From contig NZ_FOQH01000006.1 in NCBI RefSeq assembly GCF_900113695.1, forward strand, positions 343,195-407,194: a stretch of 64,000 bases of DNA, in the 5' to 3' direction. Below, piece by piece: positions 18,295-26,845 of the stretch; positions within the stretch are counted from its first letter, which is position 1, and each line of letters starts with the position of its first letter. The notes under the pieces are model-generated. The model did no database searches. It had not been told where the DNA came from and worked only from the letters and a program-made list of their open reading frames with translations. Source of the DNA: Albimonas pacifica. GTDB taxonomy: Bacteria; Pseudomonadota; Alphaproteobacteria; Rhodobacterales; Rhodobacteraceae. The position numbers and the translations under genes were made by a program.

Positions 18295-19760
18295 TGGTCG
18301 CCCGCGTCGTTCCCGTCGATCCCTTCGACCTGGTGGTCTTCGGCGCCACCGGAGACCTCGCGCGGCGCAAGCTGATCCCGGCGCTCTACCACCGCCTGCA
18401 CGACGGCCAGATGCCCGACGCGGCCCGCATCGTCGGGGCCGCCCGCTCGGACCTCTCGGCCGACGCGTTCCGCAACATGGCCGCCGAGGCGCTGGAGGAG
18501 TTCGTGCGCCCCGCCGATCTCGACGCGCAGACGCAGAAGCGGTTCCTGTCCTGCATCGACTACGCCCAGGTCGACGCCACCTCGTCGGAGGGCTGGTCGG
18601 ACCTCGCCGCCGCCATGCCCCCGCGCGAGGGGCGGCCGCGGGCCTTCTATCTCTCGGTCGCGCCCCGCTTCTTCGGCCCGATGGCCGAGCGCATCCACGA
18701 GGCCGGCCTGTCGGGCGCCGACAGCCGCATCGTGATCGAGAAGCCGCTGGGCCACGACCTCGCCTCGGCCCGCGAGCTCAACGCCACGCTGGCCGCCCAT
18801 TTCCACGAACATCAGGTCTACCGGATCGACCATTACCTGGGGAAGGAGACGGTCCAGAACCTGATGGCGCTGCGCTTCGCCAACGCGCTGTTCGAGCCGC
18901 TGTGGAACGCCCGCCACATCGACCACGTGCAGATCACGGTGGCTGAATCCGTGGGCGTCGAGGGGCGCGGCCCCTATTACGACGGCGTCGGCGCGATGCG
19001 CGACATGGTGCAGAACCACATGCTCCAGCTTCTGTGCCTGATCGCCATGGAGCCGCCGGGCCGTTTCGAGCCGGACGCGGTGCGCGACGAGAAGCTCAAG
19101 GTGCTCCGCGCGCTCGCCCCCCACGACCACCCCGAGGACGTGGTGCGCGGCCAGTATGCGGCGGCCAACGGCACGGCGAGCTACCGCGAGGACGCGGAAT
19201 CCCCCGACAGCCGCACCGAGAGCTACGTGGCGCTCAAGGCCGAGGTCGCCAACTGGCGCTGGTCGGGCGTGCCCTTCTACCTGCGCACCGGCAAGCGCCT
19301 GCGCACCCGCGTCTCGGAGATCGCGGTGGTGTTCAAGGAGGCGCCGCACTCGATCTTCCCCGCCGCCTCCGGGCGCTGGGCGCAGAACGTGCTGGCGATC
19401 CGCCTGCAGCCCGACGAGGGCATCACCCTGGGCATGACCATCAAGGACCCGGGCCCGGGGGGCATGCGCCTTGCGCCCGCGGTCTTGGACATGACCTTCG
19501 CCGACGCCATGTCGTCGTCGAAGCTGCGGATGCCCGACGCCTACGAGCGGCTGGTGATGGACGTGATCCGCGGCGACCAGACCCTGTTCATGCGCGGCGA
19601 CGAGGTCGAGGCGGCGTGGGAATGGGTCGACCCGATCATCGCGGGATGGGAAGAAAGGGGGGACCGCCCCGTTTCCTACGATCCCGGCTCGTCGGGTCCC
19701 GAGGACGCGCTGATGCTGCTGCATCGCGACGGGCGGCGCTGGAGGGAGATCGCCACATGA
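18294..19760 (+). CDS. zwf: Glucose-6-phosphate 1-dehydrogenase
   Basis: Oxidises glucose-6-phosphate to 6-phosphogluconolactone with NADP, the entry to the Entner-Doudoroff and pentose-phosphate routes. The protein has 488 residues, usual for the family. The cofactor motif GATGDLARRK is near the N-terminus, EKPLGHD follows, and the active-site motif RIDHYLGKE spans residues 177-185 with H180. The ATG at 18294 has GGAGG upstream and overlaps the fructokinase stop by one base. The stop overlaps the pgl start by 4 bp. Confidence 0.97.
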   Translation: MVARVVPVDPFDLVVFGATGDLARRKLIPALYHRLHDGQMPDAARIVGAARSDLSADAFRNMAAEALEEFVRPADLDAQTQKRFLSCIDYAQVDATSSEGWSDLAAAMPPREGRPRAFYLSVAPRFFGPMAERIHEAGLSGADSRIVIEKPLGHDLASARELNATLAAHFHEHQVYRIDHYLGKETVQNLMALRFANALFEPLWNARHIDHVQITVAESVGVEGRGPYYDGVGAMRDMVQNHMLQLLCLIAMEPPGRFEPDAVRDEKLKVLRALAPHDHPEDVVRGQYAAANGTASYREDAESPDSRTESYVALKAEVANWRWSGVPFYLRTGKRLRTRVSEIAVVFKEAPHSIFPAASGRWAQNVLAIRLQPDEGITLGMTIKDPGPGGMRLAPAVLDMTFADAMSSSKLRMPDAYERLVMDVIRGDQTLFMRGDEVEAAWEWVDPIIAGWEERGDRPVSYDPGSSGPEDALMLLHRDGRRWREIAT

Positions 19761-20464
19761 CCGAGGCCCGGCCCGATGCCATGACCATGCCCCAGATCAT
19801 CGCCTACGACAGCCGCGACGACCAGGCGGGCGGCCTCGCCGACCTGGTGGCGGGGCGGCTGAGCGCGGCGGTCAAGGCGAAGAACTCCGCCAGCCTCGCC
19901 GTGCCCGGCGGGACCACGCCGGGCCTGATGCTCAAGCTGCTGGGCGAGAGCGACGCGCCCTGGGGCCTGGTCGCGGTGACCCTGACGGACGAGCGCTGGG
20001 TGCCGCCGATCTCGGCCCGCTCGAACCAGAAGCTGTTGGGGGAGACGCTGTTCCACGGCGCCGCCGCGGCGGCCGAGTTCGTGCCCCTCTACGGCGGCGG
20101 GGCGGAGCCCGCGCAGGCGCTGCATGCGGTCAACCTGACGCTCGAGCAGGTGGCGCTGCCGCTCGACGTCGCCGTGCTGGGCATGGGCGACGACATGCAC
20201 ACCGCCTCGATGTTCCCCGATGCGCTGGGGCTGGAGGAGGCGCTGTCGCCCGACGCGCCCCCCGCCGTCGCGATCCGCGCGCCGGGGGCGGAGGAGCCGC
20301 GCATCACCCTCTCGGCCCGCGTGCTGCGCGCCGCCGAGCGGCACATCCTGATCCAGGGCCACGACAAGATGCGCGCGCTGGAGCGCGCCGTGGCGCTGGG
20401 CGACCCGACCCGCGCCCCGATCTGCGCCGTGCTGGAGGGCGCGACGGTGCATTACGCCGACTAG
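19757..20464 (+). CDS. pgl: 6-phosphogluconolactonase
   Basis: Hydrolyses 6-phosphogluconolactone to 6-phosphogluconate. The 235-residue DevB-type protein has VPGGTTP near residues 47-53, LTDERWVP and the GMGDDMHTASMFP motif. The ATG overlaps the zwf stop (ATGA), so the consecutive pathway enzymes are translationally coupled. A second ATG eight codons downstream is possible but is less well placed. Confidence 0.95.
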   Translation: MTEARPDAMTMPQIIAYDSRDDQAGGLADLVAGRLSAAVKAKNSASLAVPGGTTPGLMLKLLGESDAPWGLVAVTLTDERWVPPISARSNQKLLGETLFHGAAAAAEFVPLYGGGAEPAQALHAVNLTLEQVALPLDVAVLGMGDDMHTASMFPDALGLEEALSPDAPPAVAIRAPGAEEPRITLSARVLRAAERHILIQGHDKMRALERAVALGDPTRAPICAVLEGATVHYAD

Positions 20465-20521
20465 AGACCCACCAGGCCGGGGGCCCCCTCGGACATCGGA
20501 CCCGGCCGGCAGGAGGACGTC

Positions 20522-22327
20522 ATGAACCCGACCATCGAGGCCGTCACCGACCGTATCCGCGCCCGATCCGCCGCCGCGCGGGGCGCCTATCTCGCCCGCG
20601 TCGAGCGGGCGGTGGAGGCGGGCCCCGCCCGCGCGCATCTCAGCTGCGGGAACATGGCCCATGTCACCGCCGCCATGGGCCCCGACAAGGCGCCCATCGC
20701 CGAGGAGCGGGGCGGCAACATCGGCATCGTCACCGCCTACAACGACATGCTCTCGGCCCATCAGCCGTTCGAGCGGTTCCCCGACCTGATCAAGGCCGCC
20801 GCGCGCGAGGCCGGCGGCACGGCGCAGGTCGCGGGCGGGGTGCCGGCGATGTGCGACGGGGTCACCCAGGGCCAGCCGGGGATGGAGCTGTCGCTCTTCT
20901 CGCGCGACGTGATCGCGCTGGCGGCCGGGGTGGCGCTGAGCCACAACTGCTACGATGCGGCGATGTACCTGGGCGTGTGCGACAAGATCGTGCCGGGCCT
21001 GGTGATCGCGGCCGCCACCTTCGGCCACCTGCCGGCGATCTTCGCGCCTGCAGGCCCGATGCCCTCGGGCCTGCCCAACGACGAGAAGTCGCGCATCCGC
21101 CAGCTCTTCGCCGCGGGCGAGATCGGGCGGGACGAGCTCTTGAAGGCCGAGATGGCCTCCTACCACGGTCCCGGCACCTGCACCTTCTACGGCACCGCCA
21201 ACACCAACCAGATGCTGATGGAGTTCATGGGCCTGCACCTGCCGGGCGCGAGCTTCGTGAACCCCAACACGCCGCTGCGCGACGCGCTGACCGCCGAGGC
21301 CGCCCGCCGGGCGCTGGCGATCACGGCGAAGGGGAACGAATTCACCCCGGTTTCCGAGGTGCTGGACGAGAAGGCCTTCGTCAACGGCATGGTGGGGCTG
21401 AACGCCACCGGCGGCTCGACCAACCTGGTGCTGCACCTGGTGGCGATGGCGCGCGCGGCGGGGGTGCTGATCGACTGGTCGGACATGGCCGAGATCAGCG
21501 CCGTCACGCCGCTGATGGCGCGCGTCTATCCCAACGGGATCGCCGACGTGAACCACTTCCACGCCGCCGGGGGCCTGGGCTGCATGATCGGCGAGCTGCT
21601 CTCGGCCGGCCTGCTGCACGAGGACGTGAAGACCGTCGCCGGCCCGGGCCTGAGCCGCTACACCGCCGAGCCGAAGCTGGCGGGCGAGCGGGTGGCCTGG
21701 GAGGCGGGCGCGGGCGAGAGCCTGAACCGCGACATCCTGCGCCCCGCCTCGGAGCCCTTCCAGAAGACCGGCGGGCTGCGGCTGCTGGGGGGGAACCTGG
21801 GCAAGGCGGTGATCAAGGTCTCGGCGGTGAAGCCCGAGAACCATGTGATCGAGGCGCCGGCCCGCGTCTTCCACGACCAGGAGGCGGTGAAGGCCGCCTT
21901 CAAGGCCGGCGAGTTCGACCGCGACCTGATCGTGGTGGTCCGCTTCCAGGGGCCCAGGGCCAACGGCATGCCCGAGCTGCATTCGCTGACCCCGCCGCTG
22001 GGCGTCACGCTGGATCGCGGGCACAAGGTGGCGCTGGTGACCGACGGGCGGATGTCGGGCGCCTCGGGCAAGGTGCCCGCGGCGATCCACCTCTCGCCGG
22101 AGGCGGCCGACGGCGGCCCGATCGCGCGCATCCGCGACGGCGACATGATCCGGCTGGACGCGACCGCCGGCACGCTGGAAGTGCTGGTCCCCGCCGAGGA
22201 ATTCGAAGCGCGCGAGCCCGCCCGCCCGGACCTGAGCGCCAATCACGAGGGCATCGGGCGCGAGCTCTTCGCCGCCTTCCGCGCCTCGGTCGGCGCCGCC
22301 GAGACCGGCGCGGCGGTGGTGGTCTGA
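20522..22327 (+). CDS. edd: Phosphogluconate dehydratase (6-phosphogluconate dehydratase)
   Basis: Converts 6-phosphogluconate to 2-keto-3-deoxy-6-phosphogluconate (KDPG), the defining step of the Entner-Doudoroff pathway. At 601 residues it matches the family length. Conserved motifs include CDGVTQG (C111), VCDKIVPG (C153) and GTCTFYGTA (C220), cysteines that hold the iron-sulfur cluster in the IlvD/Edd family, and [14 protein letters not shown] precedes the ATG at 20522. It is separated from pgl by 57 bp and from eda by 193 bp that carry a long palindrome. Confidence 0.96.
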   Translation: MNPTIEAVTDRIRARSAAARGAYLARVERAVEAGPARAHLSCGNMAHVTAAMGPDKAPIAEERGGNIGIVTAYNDMLSAHQPFERFPDLIKAAAREAGGTAQVAGGVPAMCDGVTQGQPGMELSLFSRDVIALAAGVALSHNCYDAAMYLGVCDKIVPGLVIAAATFGHLPAIFAPAGPMPSGLPNDEKSRIRQLFAAGEIGRDELLKAEMASYHGPGTCTFYGTANTNQMLMEFMGLHLPGASFVNPNTPLRDALTAEAARRALAITAKGNEFTPVSEVLDEKAFVNGMVGLNATGGSTNLVLHLVAMARAAGVLIDWSDMAEISAVTPLMARVYPNGIADVNHFHAAGGLGCMIGELLSAGLLHEDVKTVAGPGLSRYTAEPKLAGERVAWEAGAGESLNRDILRPASEPFQKTGGLRLLGGNLGKAVIKVSAVKPENHVIEAPARVFHDQEAVKAAFKAGEFDRDLIVVVRFQGPRANGMPELHSLTPPLGVTLDRGHKVALVTDGRMSGASGKVPAAIHLSPEAADGGPIARIRDGDMIRLDATAGTLEVLVPAEEFEAREPARPDLSANHEGIGRELFAAFRASVGAAETGAAVVV

Positions 22328-22351
22328 GCGAGGCCTGCGCGCCCCTTGCGG

Positions 22352-22440
22352 GCCCCGGGCCTGACCCGGGGCCTCCGGCGACCCGGCGGGGAGGGCGCCC
22401 GGCGGCGGACCGCGGGAGGTCCCGGGTCAGGCCCCGGGGC
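22352..22440. repeat. Long imperfect inverted repeat between edd and eda
   Basis: The arms at about 22352-22375 and 22415-22440 are near-perfect reverse complements (about 24 bases, one substitution and one extra C). Each arm is itself made of CCCGGG-flanked units around GCCTGACCCGGG. The transcript could form one large cruciform or two small hairpins. CCCGGG/TCAGG palindromes of this type are dispersed intergenic repeats in many GC-rich alphaproteobacteria. Here it may lower eda expression relative to edd. Confidence 0.6.
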
Positions 22441-22520
22441 GCCCCCGCCCCCCGGGCCGGGCGCGGGCCTGAACATCGGGCGCCGTCCCCCGCGCGCCCC
22501 GCGGATCGAAAGGAAACGCC

Positions 22521-23144
22521 ATGAAGATCGAGGACGTCTGCCGCCTCGCCCCCGTCGTCCCGGTGCTGATCGTCGAGGAGCTGGCCCATGCCGCGCCGCT
22601 GGCCAGGGCGCTCTCGGCCGGGGGGCTGAAGGCGCTGGAGGTGACCCTGCGCACCCCCTGCGCGCTGGACGCGATCCGCGCCATGGTCGACGCCGCCCCC
22701 GACGCCGTGGTCGGCGCGGGCACGCTGATGACGCCGGCCGACGTCTACGCGGCGGTCGAGGCGGGGGCGCGGTTCGGCGTCTCGCCGGGCCTCTCGAACC
22801 GGGTGCTGGACGCGGCGGAGGATGCGGGCCTGCCGATGCTGCCCGGCGTCGCCACGCCCTCCGAGGCGATGGCGGGGATGGAGCGGGGGCTGACCCATCT
22901 GAAGTTCTTCCCCGCCGAGGCCAATGGCGGCGCGCCGGTGCTGAAGGCCTGGGCGAGCCCGCTCGCCGGCGTCTCCTTCTGCCCCACCGGGGGGATCGGG
23001 CTGGGCAATGCGAAGGATTACCTCGGCCTGTCCAACGTGGTCTGCGTGGGCGGATCCTGGGTCGCGCCCGCGAAGCTGATGGCGGCGGGGGACTGGGCGG
23101 GGATCGAGACGCTCGCCGCCGAGGCCGCCGCGCTGCCGGTCTGA
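22521..23144 (+). CDS. eda: 2-keto-3-deoxy-6-phosphogluconate aldolase
   Basis: Class I aldolase that splits KDPG into pyruvate and glyceraldehyde-3-phosphate. The 207-residue protein has the catalytic glutamate motif ALEVTLRTP and the Schiff-base lysine in HLKFFPAE (K128), followed by the phosphate-binding PTGGI. GAAAGGAAA precedes the ATG. It is the last metabolic gene before the injection-system operon. Confidence 0.96.
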   Translation: MKIEDVCRLAPVVPVLIVEELAHAAPLARALSAGGLKALEVTLRTPCALDAIRAMVDAAPDAVVGAGTLMTPADVYAAVEAGARFGVSPGLSNRVLDAAEDAGLPMLPGVATPSEAMAGMERGLTHLKFFPAEANGGAPVLKAWASPLAGVSFCPTGGIGLGNAKDYLGLSNVVCVGGSWVAPAKLMAAGDWAGIETLAAEAAALPV

Positions 23145-23160
23145 GCGCCGCGGGGCAGGG

Positions 23161-23179
23161 CGCCGGATCCCGTCCGGCG
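23161..23179 (+). terminator. Hairpin after eda, possible terminator of the Entner-Doudoroff operon
   Basis: A 7-bp stem (23161-23167 with 23173-23179) with a 5-base loop lies 17 bp after the eda stop. A C/T-rich stretch follows, but no proper U-tract, so termination may be incomplete or Rho-dependent. Confidence 0.35.
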
Positions 23180-23207
23180 GCCCCTCTCCCGCCCCCTGTC
23201 TCACCCT

Positions 23208-23265
23208 GCGTAACTCCCGTTACGCCCGCGAGACGCACCTGTAACGCCGGGCTGTAACGCCCGGC
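23208..23265. promoter_or_regulatory. Cluster of four GTAAC elements upstream of the injection-system promoter (candidate enhancer sites)
   Basis: A perfect inverted repeat GCGTAAC-TCCC-GTTACGC (23208-23225) is followed by two direct copies of TGTAACGC (from 23240 and 23253). The second copy sits inside a 7-bp GC hairpin (23246-23265). The cluster ends about 45 bp upstream of a sigma-54 promoter and about 70-130 bp from its likely start site, the usual place for binding sites of sigma-54 activator proteins. The regulator is not encoded in the window. Confidence 0.6.
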
Positions 23266-23291
23266 CCGCACCGAAATTTCTTTCTCAGCGA

Positions 23292-23304
23292 TTTCAAAGC
23301 TTTG
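23292..23304 (+). promoter_or_regulatory. IHF-like site between enhancer elements and sigma-54 promoter
   Basis: TTTCAAAGCTTTG matches the IHF consensus WATCAA-N4-TTR at all but one defined position. It lies in the only AT-rich stretch of this intergenic region (about 23272-23303), exactly between the GTAAC cluster and the -24/-12 promoter, where IHF commonly bends DNA for sigma-54 activators. Confidence 0.45.
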
Positions 23305-23309
23305 CGCCC

Positions 23310-23326
23310 TTGGCACGGCGCTTGCC
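23310..23326 (+). promoter_or_regulatory. Sigma-54 (RpoN) -24/-12 promoter of the injection-system operon
   Basis: TTGGCACGGCGCTTGCC matches the consensus YTGGCACG-N4-TTGCW in nearly all positions. The invariant GG (23312-23313) and GC (23324-23325) are spaced exactly 12 nt apart from first base to first base. Transcription would begin near 23337, about 23 nt before the first start codon. No comparable sigma-70 promoter was seen in this gap. Confidence 0.8.
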
Positions 23327-23359
23327 ATTTCATCCTCCGACACCGGATCGGAGCATGGC

Positions 23360-23623
23360 ATGGCCCAGACCACCGAACATGGACGCAACGAGACGCAGGA
23401 CGCGGCCCCCCGCGCCTATGTCAACGCGCTCGCGGTGGAGTTCACGCTGGCCGAGTTCACGCTCGACTTCCTGCAGGCCTTCGGCGGGCCCGTCCCCGTG
23501 GCCGGGGCGCGGCTGGTGACGGCGCCGGCGAACATGCCGCTGTTCCGCGACGCGCTCGCCGCCGCCATCGCCGACTACGAACGCCGCTACGGCGCGCTGG
23601 GACCGCAGGGGGGGGAGGGCTGA
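23360..23623 (+). CDS. DUF3467-like small protein, first gene of the injection-system operon
   Basis: This 87-residue protein looks like the DUF3467 family: Y-V-N followed by EFTLAEFTLDF, then a basic/aromatic stretch, and a C-terminal helix with ALAAAIADYERRYGAL, which is the usual YExxFG-type ending. The function of DUF3467 is unknown; the proteins are small, cytoplasmic and often occur in multi-gene loci. GGAG precedes the ATG at 23360, and its stop shares a base with the next start (TGATG). Being first behind the sigma-54 promoter, it may be an assembly or regulatory factor, but that is a guess. Confidence 0.65.
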   Translation: MAQTTEHGRNETQDAAPRAYVNALAVEFTLAEFTLDFLQAFGGPVPVAGARLVTAPANMPLFRDALAAAIADYERRYGALGPQGGEG

Positions 23624-24231
23624 TGGCCGGCCTCGCCGCGATCCACCAGGCGGGCGAGAGCGTCGTGCAGCTGCTGCGCGCGCGCCGCGACCTGATGGCC
23701 GAGCAGGACGTGCTGGGGCCGGTGCCGGCTGGGCTCGACATCTCCCAGGTCGGCACCGCGCGGCTGACCTCGGCCCAGCCGCCGAACGCGGGGCTGACGA
23801 TCTGCTGTTACAGCGTGACACGCTCCGAGCAGCCGGTGGCCCGCCTGCCGGCGCGCGAGAAGGCCGACCGCGTCTCGATCGCCGTCGAGCTGGGGTATCT
23901 GGTGGTGCCCTGGGCGTCCTCGGCCGCCGAGGAGCACGGGGTGCTCGCCTGGGCGATGCTGGAGCTGAGCCGCTATTCGCTGCTCGACCGGTCCCTGCTG
24001 GCCGGCGACGCGTGGGAGCGCGACGAGACCCTCCAGATCGTGCCCGAGAGCCTCGCGACCGACGACCTGTTCCGGATCTGGTCGGCGCTGCAGCTGCGCT
24101 ATCGCCTGTCGGCCACTTTCCGCGCCCGGGTGATCCGGCTGAGCTACGGCCGGCCGGAGACGGGCCCGCCGGTGGTCGCCACCCGTTTCGGCTTCGCCGA
24201 CGCGGACCCCCTGACGGAGGGGACGCCATGA
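23623..24231 (+). CDS. eCIS tube/sheath terminator cap protein (Pvc16/Afp16-like, DUF4255)
   Basis: Cap protein of contractile injection systems: members close the distal end of the tube and sheath and so fix particle length. The 202-residue sequence follows the DUF4255 pattern, with CCYSVTRSEQP, a hydrophobic strand LGYLVVPWASSAAEEHGVLAWAM and the C-terminal LATDDLFRIWSALQLRYRLSATFRARVIRL-type ending (read here in parts). The frame is open upstream, but the ATG at 23623 overlaps the preceding stop. In AFP and PVC the cap gene is last; here it is near the front, as in many other eCIS loci. Confidence 0.85.
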   Translation: MAGLAAIHQAGESVVQLLRARRDLMAEQDVLGPVPAGLDISQVGTARLTSAQPPNAGLTICCYSVTRSEQPVARLPAREKADRVSIAVELGYLVVPWASSAAEEHGVLAWAMLELSRYSLLDRSLLAGDAWERDETLQIVPESLATDDLFRIWSALQLRYRLSATFRARVIRLSYGRPETGPPVVATRFGFADADPLTEGTP

Positions 24232-25046
24232 CGGTCTTCGAGCTGCTCGACCGCCGACTGCTGGCCGCCCTGCGCTTCGTGGACGCCGTCGGGGCCCCGG
24301 TGACCTCGCCCGTCGAGGCGCGGGCCGAGGGGCTGGATCCGCGGTCCCTGCGCTGGTCGCGCAAGCGCGACGGCGCGCTGCTGCTGCTGCGCGCGCCGGG
24401 TCTGGAAGAGCACGCCGCGGCCTTCGACGTCCTGCCCGGCGCCCCGGCGGTCGGCGCGGAGATCCTGACGCTCGACCTGCGCCCGGTGGACCCGGCGCTC
24501 GCCCCGCGCCGCGCCGCGCTGGCCCTGCCGCGCGACCCGGACCCGGAGGCGGGCGAGAGCCTGCTCAGCCCCGCCGAGATCCGCCTGCTTCCCGGCCAGC
24601 GCGCCCGGGCGGAGGGGCTGGAGGCCGCGCTGCTGGTCGCGGTGCGCCATGTCGACGGCCGCGCGGTCGAGGGCGCGGTGGTGCGCGTGCGTCCCGGCGG
24701 GCCCCATGCCGAGGCGCTCGGGATCACCGGGCCCGCGGGCGAGGCGCTGGTGCGCCTCGCGGGCCTGCCCATCGCCTCGCCCGGGCCGGGGGCCACGGTG
24801 CTCGCGGATCTCGAGGTGGACGTGGATGCGGCGATCGACGGGCCCGGCGTGCGGCTGCACGCGCCCGGGGAGATCGCCGCCGCCCGCGCCGCCTTCGCGG
24901 CCCGGCGGACGGGGTTCCCGGACCCCGACGCGATCCTCGCCGCCCTGCTGATCGCGGACCCCGCGATCGAGACCACGCCGACCGCGACCGTCGAGCTCCG
25001 CCCCGGGCGGCTCGCGACCGCCGCCCTGACCTGGACCCCCGCCTGA
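24228..25046 (+). CDS. Unassigned eCIS-operon protein with carboxypeptidase-regulatory-like beta domain
   Basis: A 272-residue protein whose start overlaps the cap gene stop by 4 bp. The middle (about residues 140-190) reads like a carboxypeptidase-regulatory or Ig-type fold: LLVAVRHVDGRAVEGAVVRV, then GITGPAGEALVRLAGLP, with the typical A/G-x-T-x-x-x-G turn. The rest is Ala/Arg-rich, with no signal peptide or membrane segment. Proteins of similar build follow cap genes in other eCIS loci. It may decorate the cap or sheath; no function can be assigned. Confidence 0.6.
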   Translation: MTVFELLDRRLLAALRFVDAVGAPVTSPVEARAEGLDPRSLRWSRKRDGALLLLRAPGLEEHAAAFDVLPGAPAVGAEILTLDLRPVDPALAPRRAALALPRDPDPEAGESLLSPAEIRLLPGQRARAEGLEAALLVAVRHVDGRAVEGAVVRVRPGGPHAEALGITGPAGEALVRLAGLPIASPGPGATVLADLEVDVDAAIDGPGVRLHAPGEIAAARAAFAARRTGFPDPDAILAALLIADPAIETTPTATVELRPGRLATAALTWTPA

Positions 25047-25106
25047 CCGCCTGACCTGCAACCCCTGGGCCCGAGCGCCCTGACGACCACCGCCTGGAGG
25101 CGCCCG

Positions 25107-26831
25107 ATGCCGGAATATCTCGCTCCTGCCGTCTACGTGGAAGAGACCAGCTTCCGCGCAAAATCCATCGCGGGGGTCGGCACCTCGACCGCCGCCTTCG
25201 TCGGGCCCTGCGCGCGGGGCCCGATCAGCTCGGGCGCGAACGCCGTGGTCCCGCCGCTGCTGACCTCGGTCTCGGATTTCGAGCGGGTCTACGGCGGGCC
25301 CGATCCGCTGAGGATCAACGGGGCGGCGACGCCCAACTACCTCGCGCTCGCCGTGCAGGCGTTCTTCGCCAACGGGGGCGGGCGGCTCTACGTCGCGCGG
25401 ATCGCGGGGGCGGCGGCGGCGACCGCGGCCTCGGGCGAGTTCGGGCCGGCGGACTCGGGCGTGTCGCTGAGCGCGCGCGCGCCCGGCGGGGCCCGGATCG
25501 CGGGGTCGGAGGCCAACTTCCGCGTGGCCTTCGCCCAGGTGCAGACCGAGTCCACCAAGGCCATCGCCCTGCGCAAGCCGGCGGGAACGATGGTGCGGAT
25601 CGCGGACGACTACTACGTGATCGGCACCAACCCGATGGTGACCTCGGCCGCCGACGCCACCGCCTTCGACGGGCTGGCCGACGCGGGCGCGCTGTCGCTG
25701 GTGAGCTGCGCGGTCACGGTCGAGGATCCCTCGGGCGTGATCTGGGAGGCCGCGGACCTCGGCTTCCACCCGCTGCATCCGCGCTATGCGGGCACGGTGA
25801 TGGGGGCGAGCCCGCCCAACGGCGACGACGCGCTGGCCAATCCGGTGCGCCTCGACGTCGAGGACGACACCACCGCCCCGGTGCTGCGCCAGGCGCTGTG
25901 CCGGGCGAACGGCTCCGGGCGCACGGTGGCGCTGAGCGGGGGCACGGACGGCAACGCCGCCCCCACGCCCGCGGTCTACACCGAGGCGCTGAACACCCTG
26001 CTGGCGCTGGAGGACGTGTCGATCATCGCGGCCCCCGGTGGAGCCGAGATCGGCAGCGCGGCGGGCATCAACCAGGCGCTGATCGCCTCGGCCGAGACCC
26101 GGCGCTCCTACCGCATCGCGGTGCTGGAGACGGCCTCCCAGCAGACCATCGCCCAGGTGCGGACGACCAAGAGCGGGCTCGATAGCTCCCACGCCGCGCT
26201 CTATTACCCGTGGATCACCATCTCCAATCCGCTGGCGGCGACCGATCCGCTGGCCCCGGGGCGCATCGACGTGCCGCCGGCGGGGGCGGTCTGCGGGATC
26301 TACGCGCGCACCGACATCGAGCGGGGCGTGTGGAAGGCGCCGGCGAACGAGACCGTCACCGGCGCCGTGGGCCTGCAGCGCCACGTGCGCTTCGGCGAGC
26401 AGGAGGTGCTGAACCCGCTGGGGATCAACTGCATCCGGGCGCTGCCCAACCGCGGCATCCGGGTGTGGGGGGCGCGCACCGCGTCGTCCGACCCCGAGTG
26501 GAAATACGTGCCGGTGCGGCGCTACTTCCTCTACCTCGAGGCCTCGATCGACCGGGGCACGCAGTGGGCGGTGTTCGAGCCCAACGGCGAGCGGCTGTGG
26601 GACAACGTCCGCACGACCGTCGCCGACTTCCTCTACAACGAATGGGTCTCGGGCGCGCTGCTGGGCGCGACGCCCGCGGAGGCGTTCTTCGTGCGCTGCG
26701 GCCGGGACACCATGACCCAGAACGACATCGACAACGGGCGGCTGGTCTGCCTCGTCGGCGTGGCTGCGCTGAAGCCCGCCGAGTTCGTGATCTTCCGCAT
26801 CGGCCAGAAGACGGCCGGAGCGGACGGCTGA
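25107..26831 (+). CDS. Contractile sheath protein, main (Pvc2/Afp2-3-like)
   Basis: Subunit of the outer sheath that contracts to drive the inner tube through the target envelope. The 574-residue protein has the family N-terminus (YLAPAVYVEE..., then IAGVGTSTAAFVG). The conserved C-terminal phage-sheath domain includes NCIRALPNRGIRVWGARTAS, YVPVRRYFLYLEASIDRGTQ, FEPNGERLWDNVR and RCGRDTMTQNDIDNGRLV. GGAGG precedes the ATG. It lies immediately before the inner tube gene, the usual order in eCIS. Confidence 0.95.
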   Translation: MPEYLAPAVYVEETSFRAKSIAGVGTSTAAFVGPCARGPISSGANAVVPPLLTSVSDFERVYGGPDPLRINGAATPNYLALAVQAFFANGGGRLYVARIAGAAAATAASGEFGPADSGVSLSARAPGGARIAGSEANFRVAFAQVQTESTKAIALRKPAGTMVRIADDYYVIGTNPMVTSAADATAFDGLADAGALSLVSCAVTVEDPSGVIWEAADLGFHPLHPRYAGTVMGASPPNGDDALANPVRLDVEDDTTAPVLRQALCRANGSGRTVALSGGTDGNAAPTPAVYTEALNTLLALEDVSIIAAPGGAEIGSAAGINQALIASAETRRSYRIAVLETASQQTIAQVRTTKSGLDSSHAALYYPWITISNPLAATDPLAPGRIDVPPAGAVCGIYARTDIERGVWKAPANETVTGAVGLQRHVRFGEQEVLNPLGINCIRALPNRGIRVWGARTASSDPEWKYVPVRRYFLYLEASIDRGTQWAVFEPNGERLWDNVRTTVADFLYNEWVSGALLGATPAEAFFVRCGRDTMTQNDIDNGRLVCLVGVAALKPAEFVIFRIGQKTAGADG

Positions 26832-26845
26832 GAAAGGGCTGAGAG

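Noticed and set aside
23246..23265. GCCGGGC-TGTAAC-GCCCGGC as the terminator of the eda transcript
   Set aside because: No U-tract follows directly, it lies 100 bp after the gene, and it overlaps the GTAAC cluster, so a regulatory reading is preferred.
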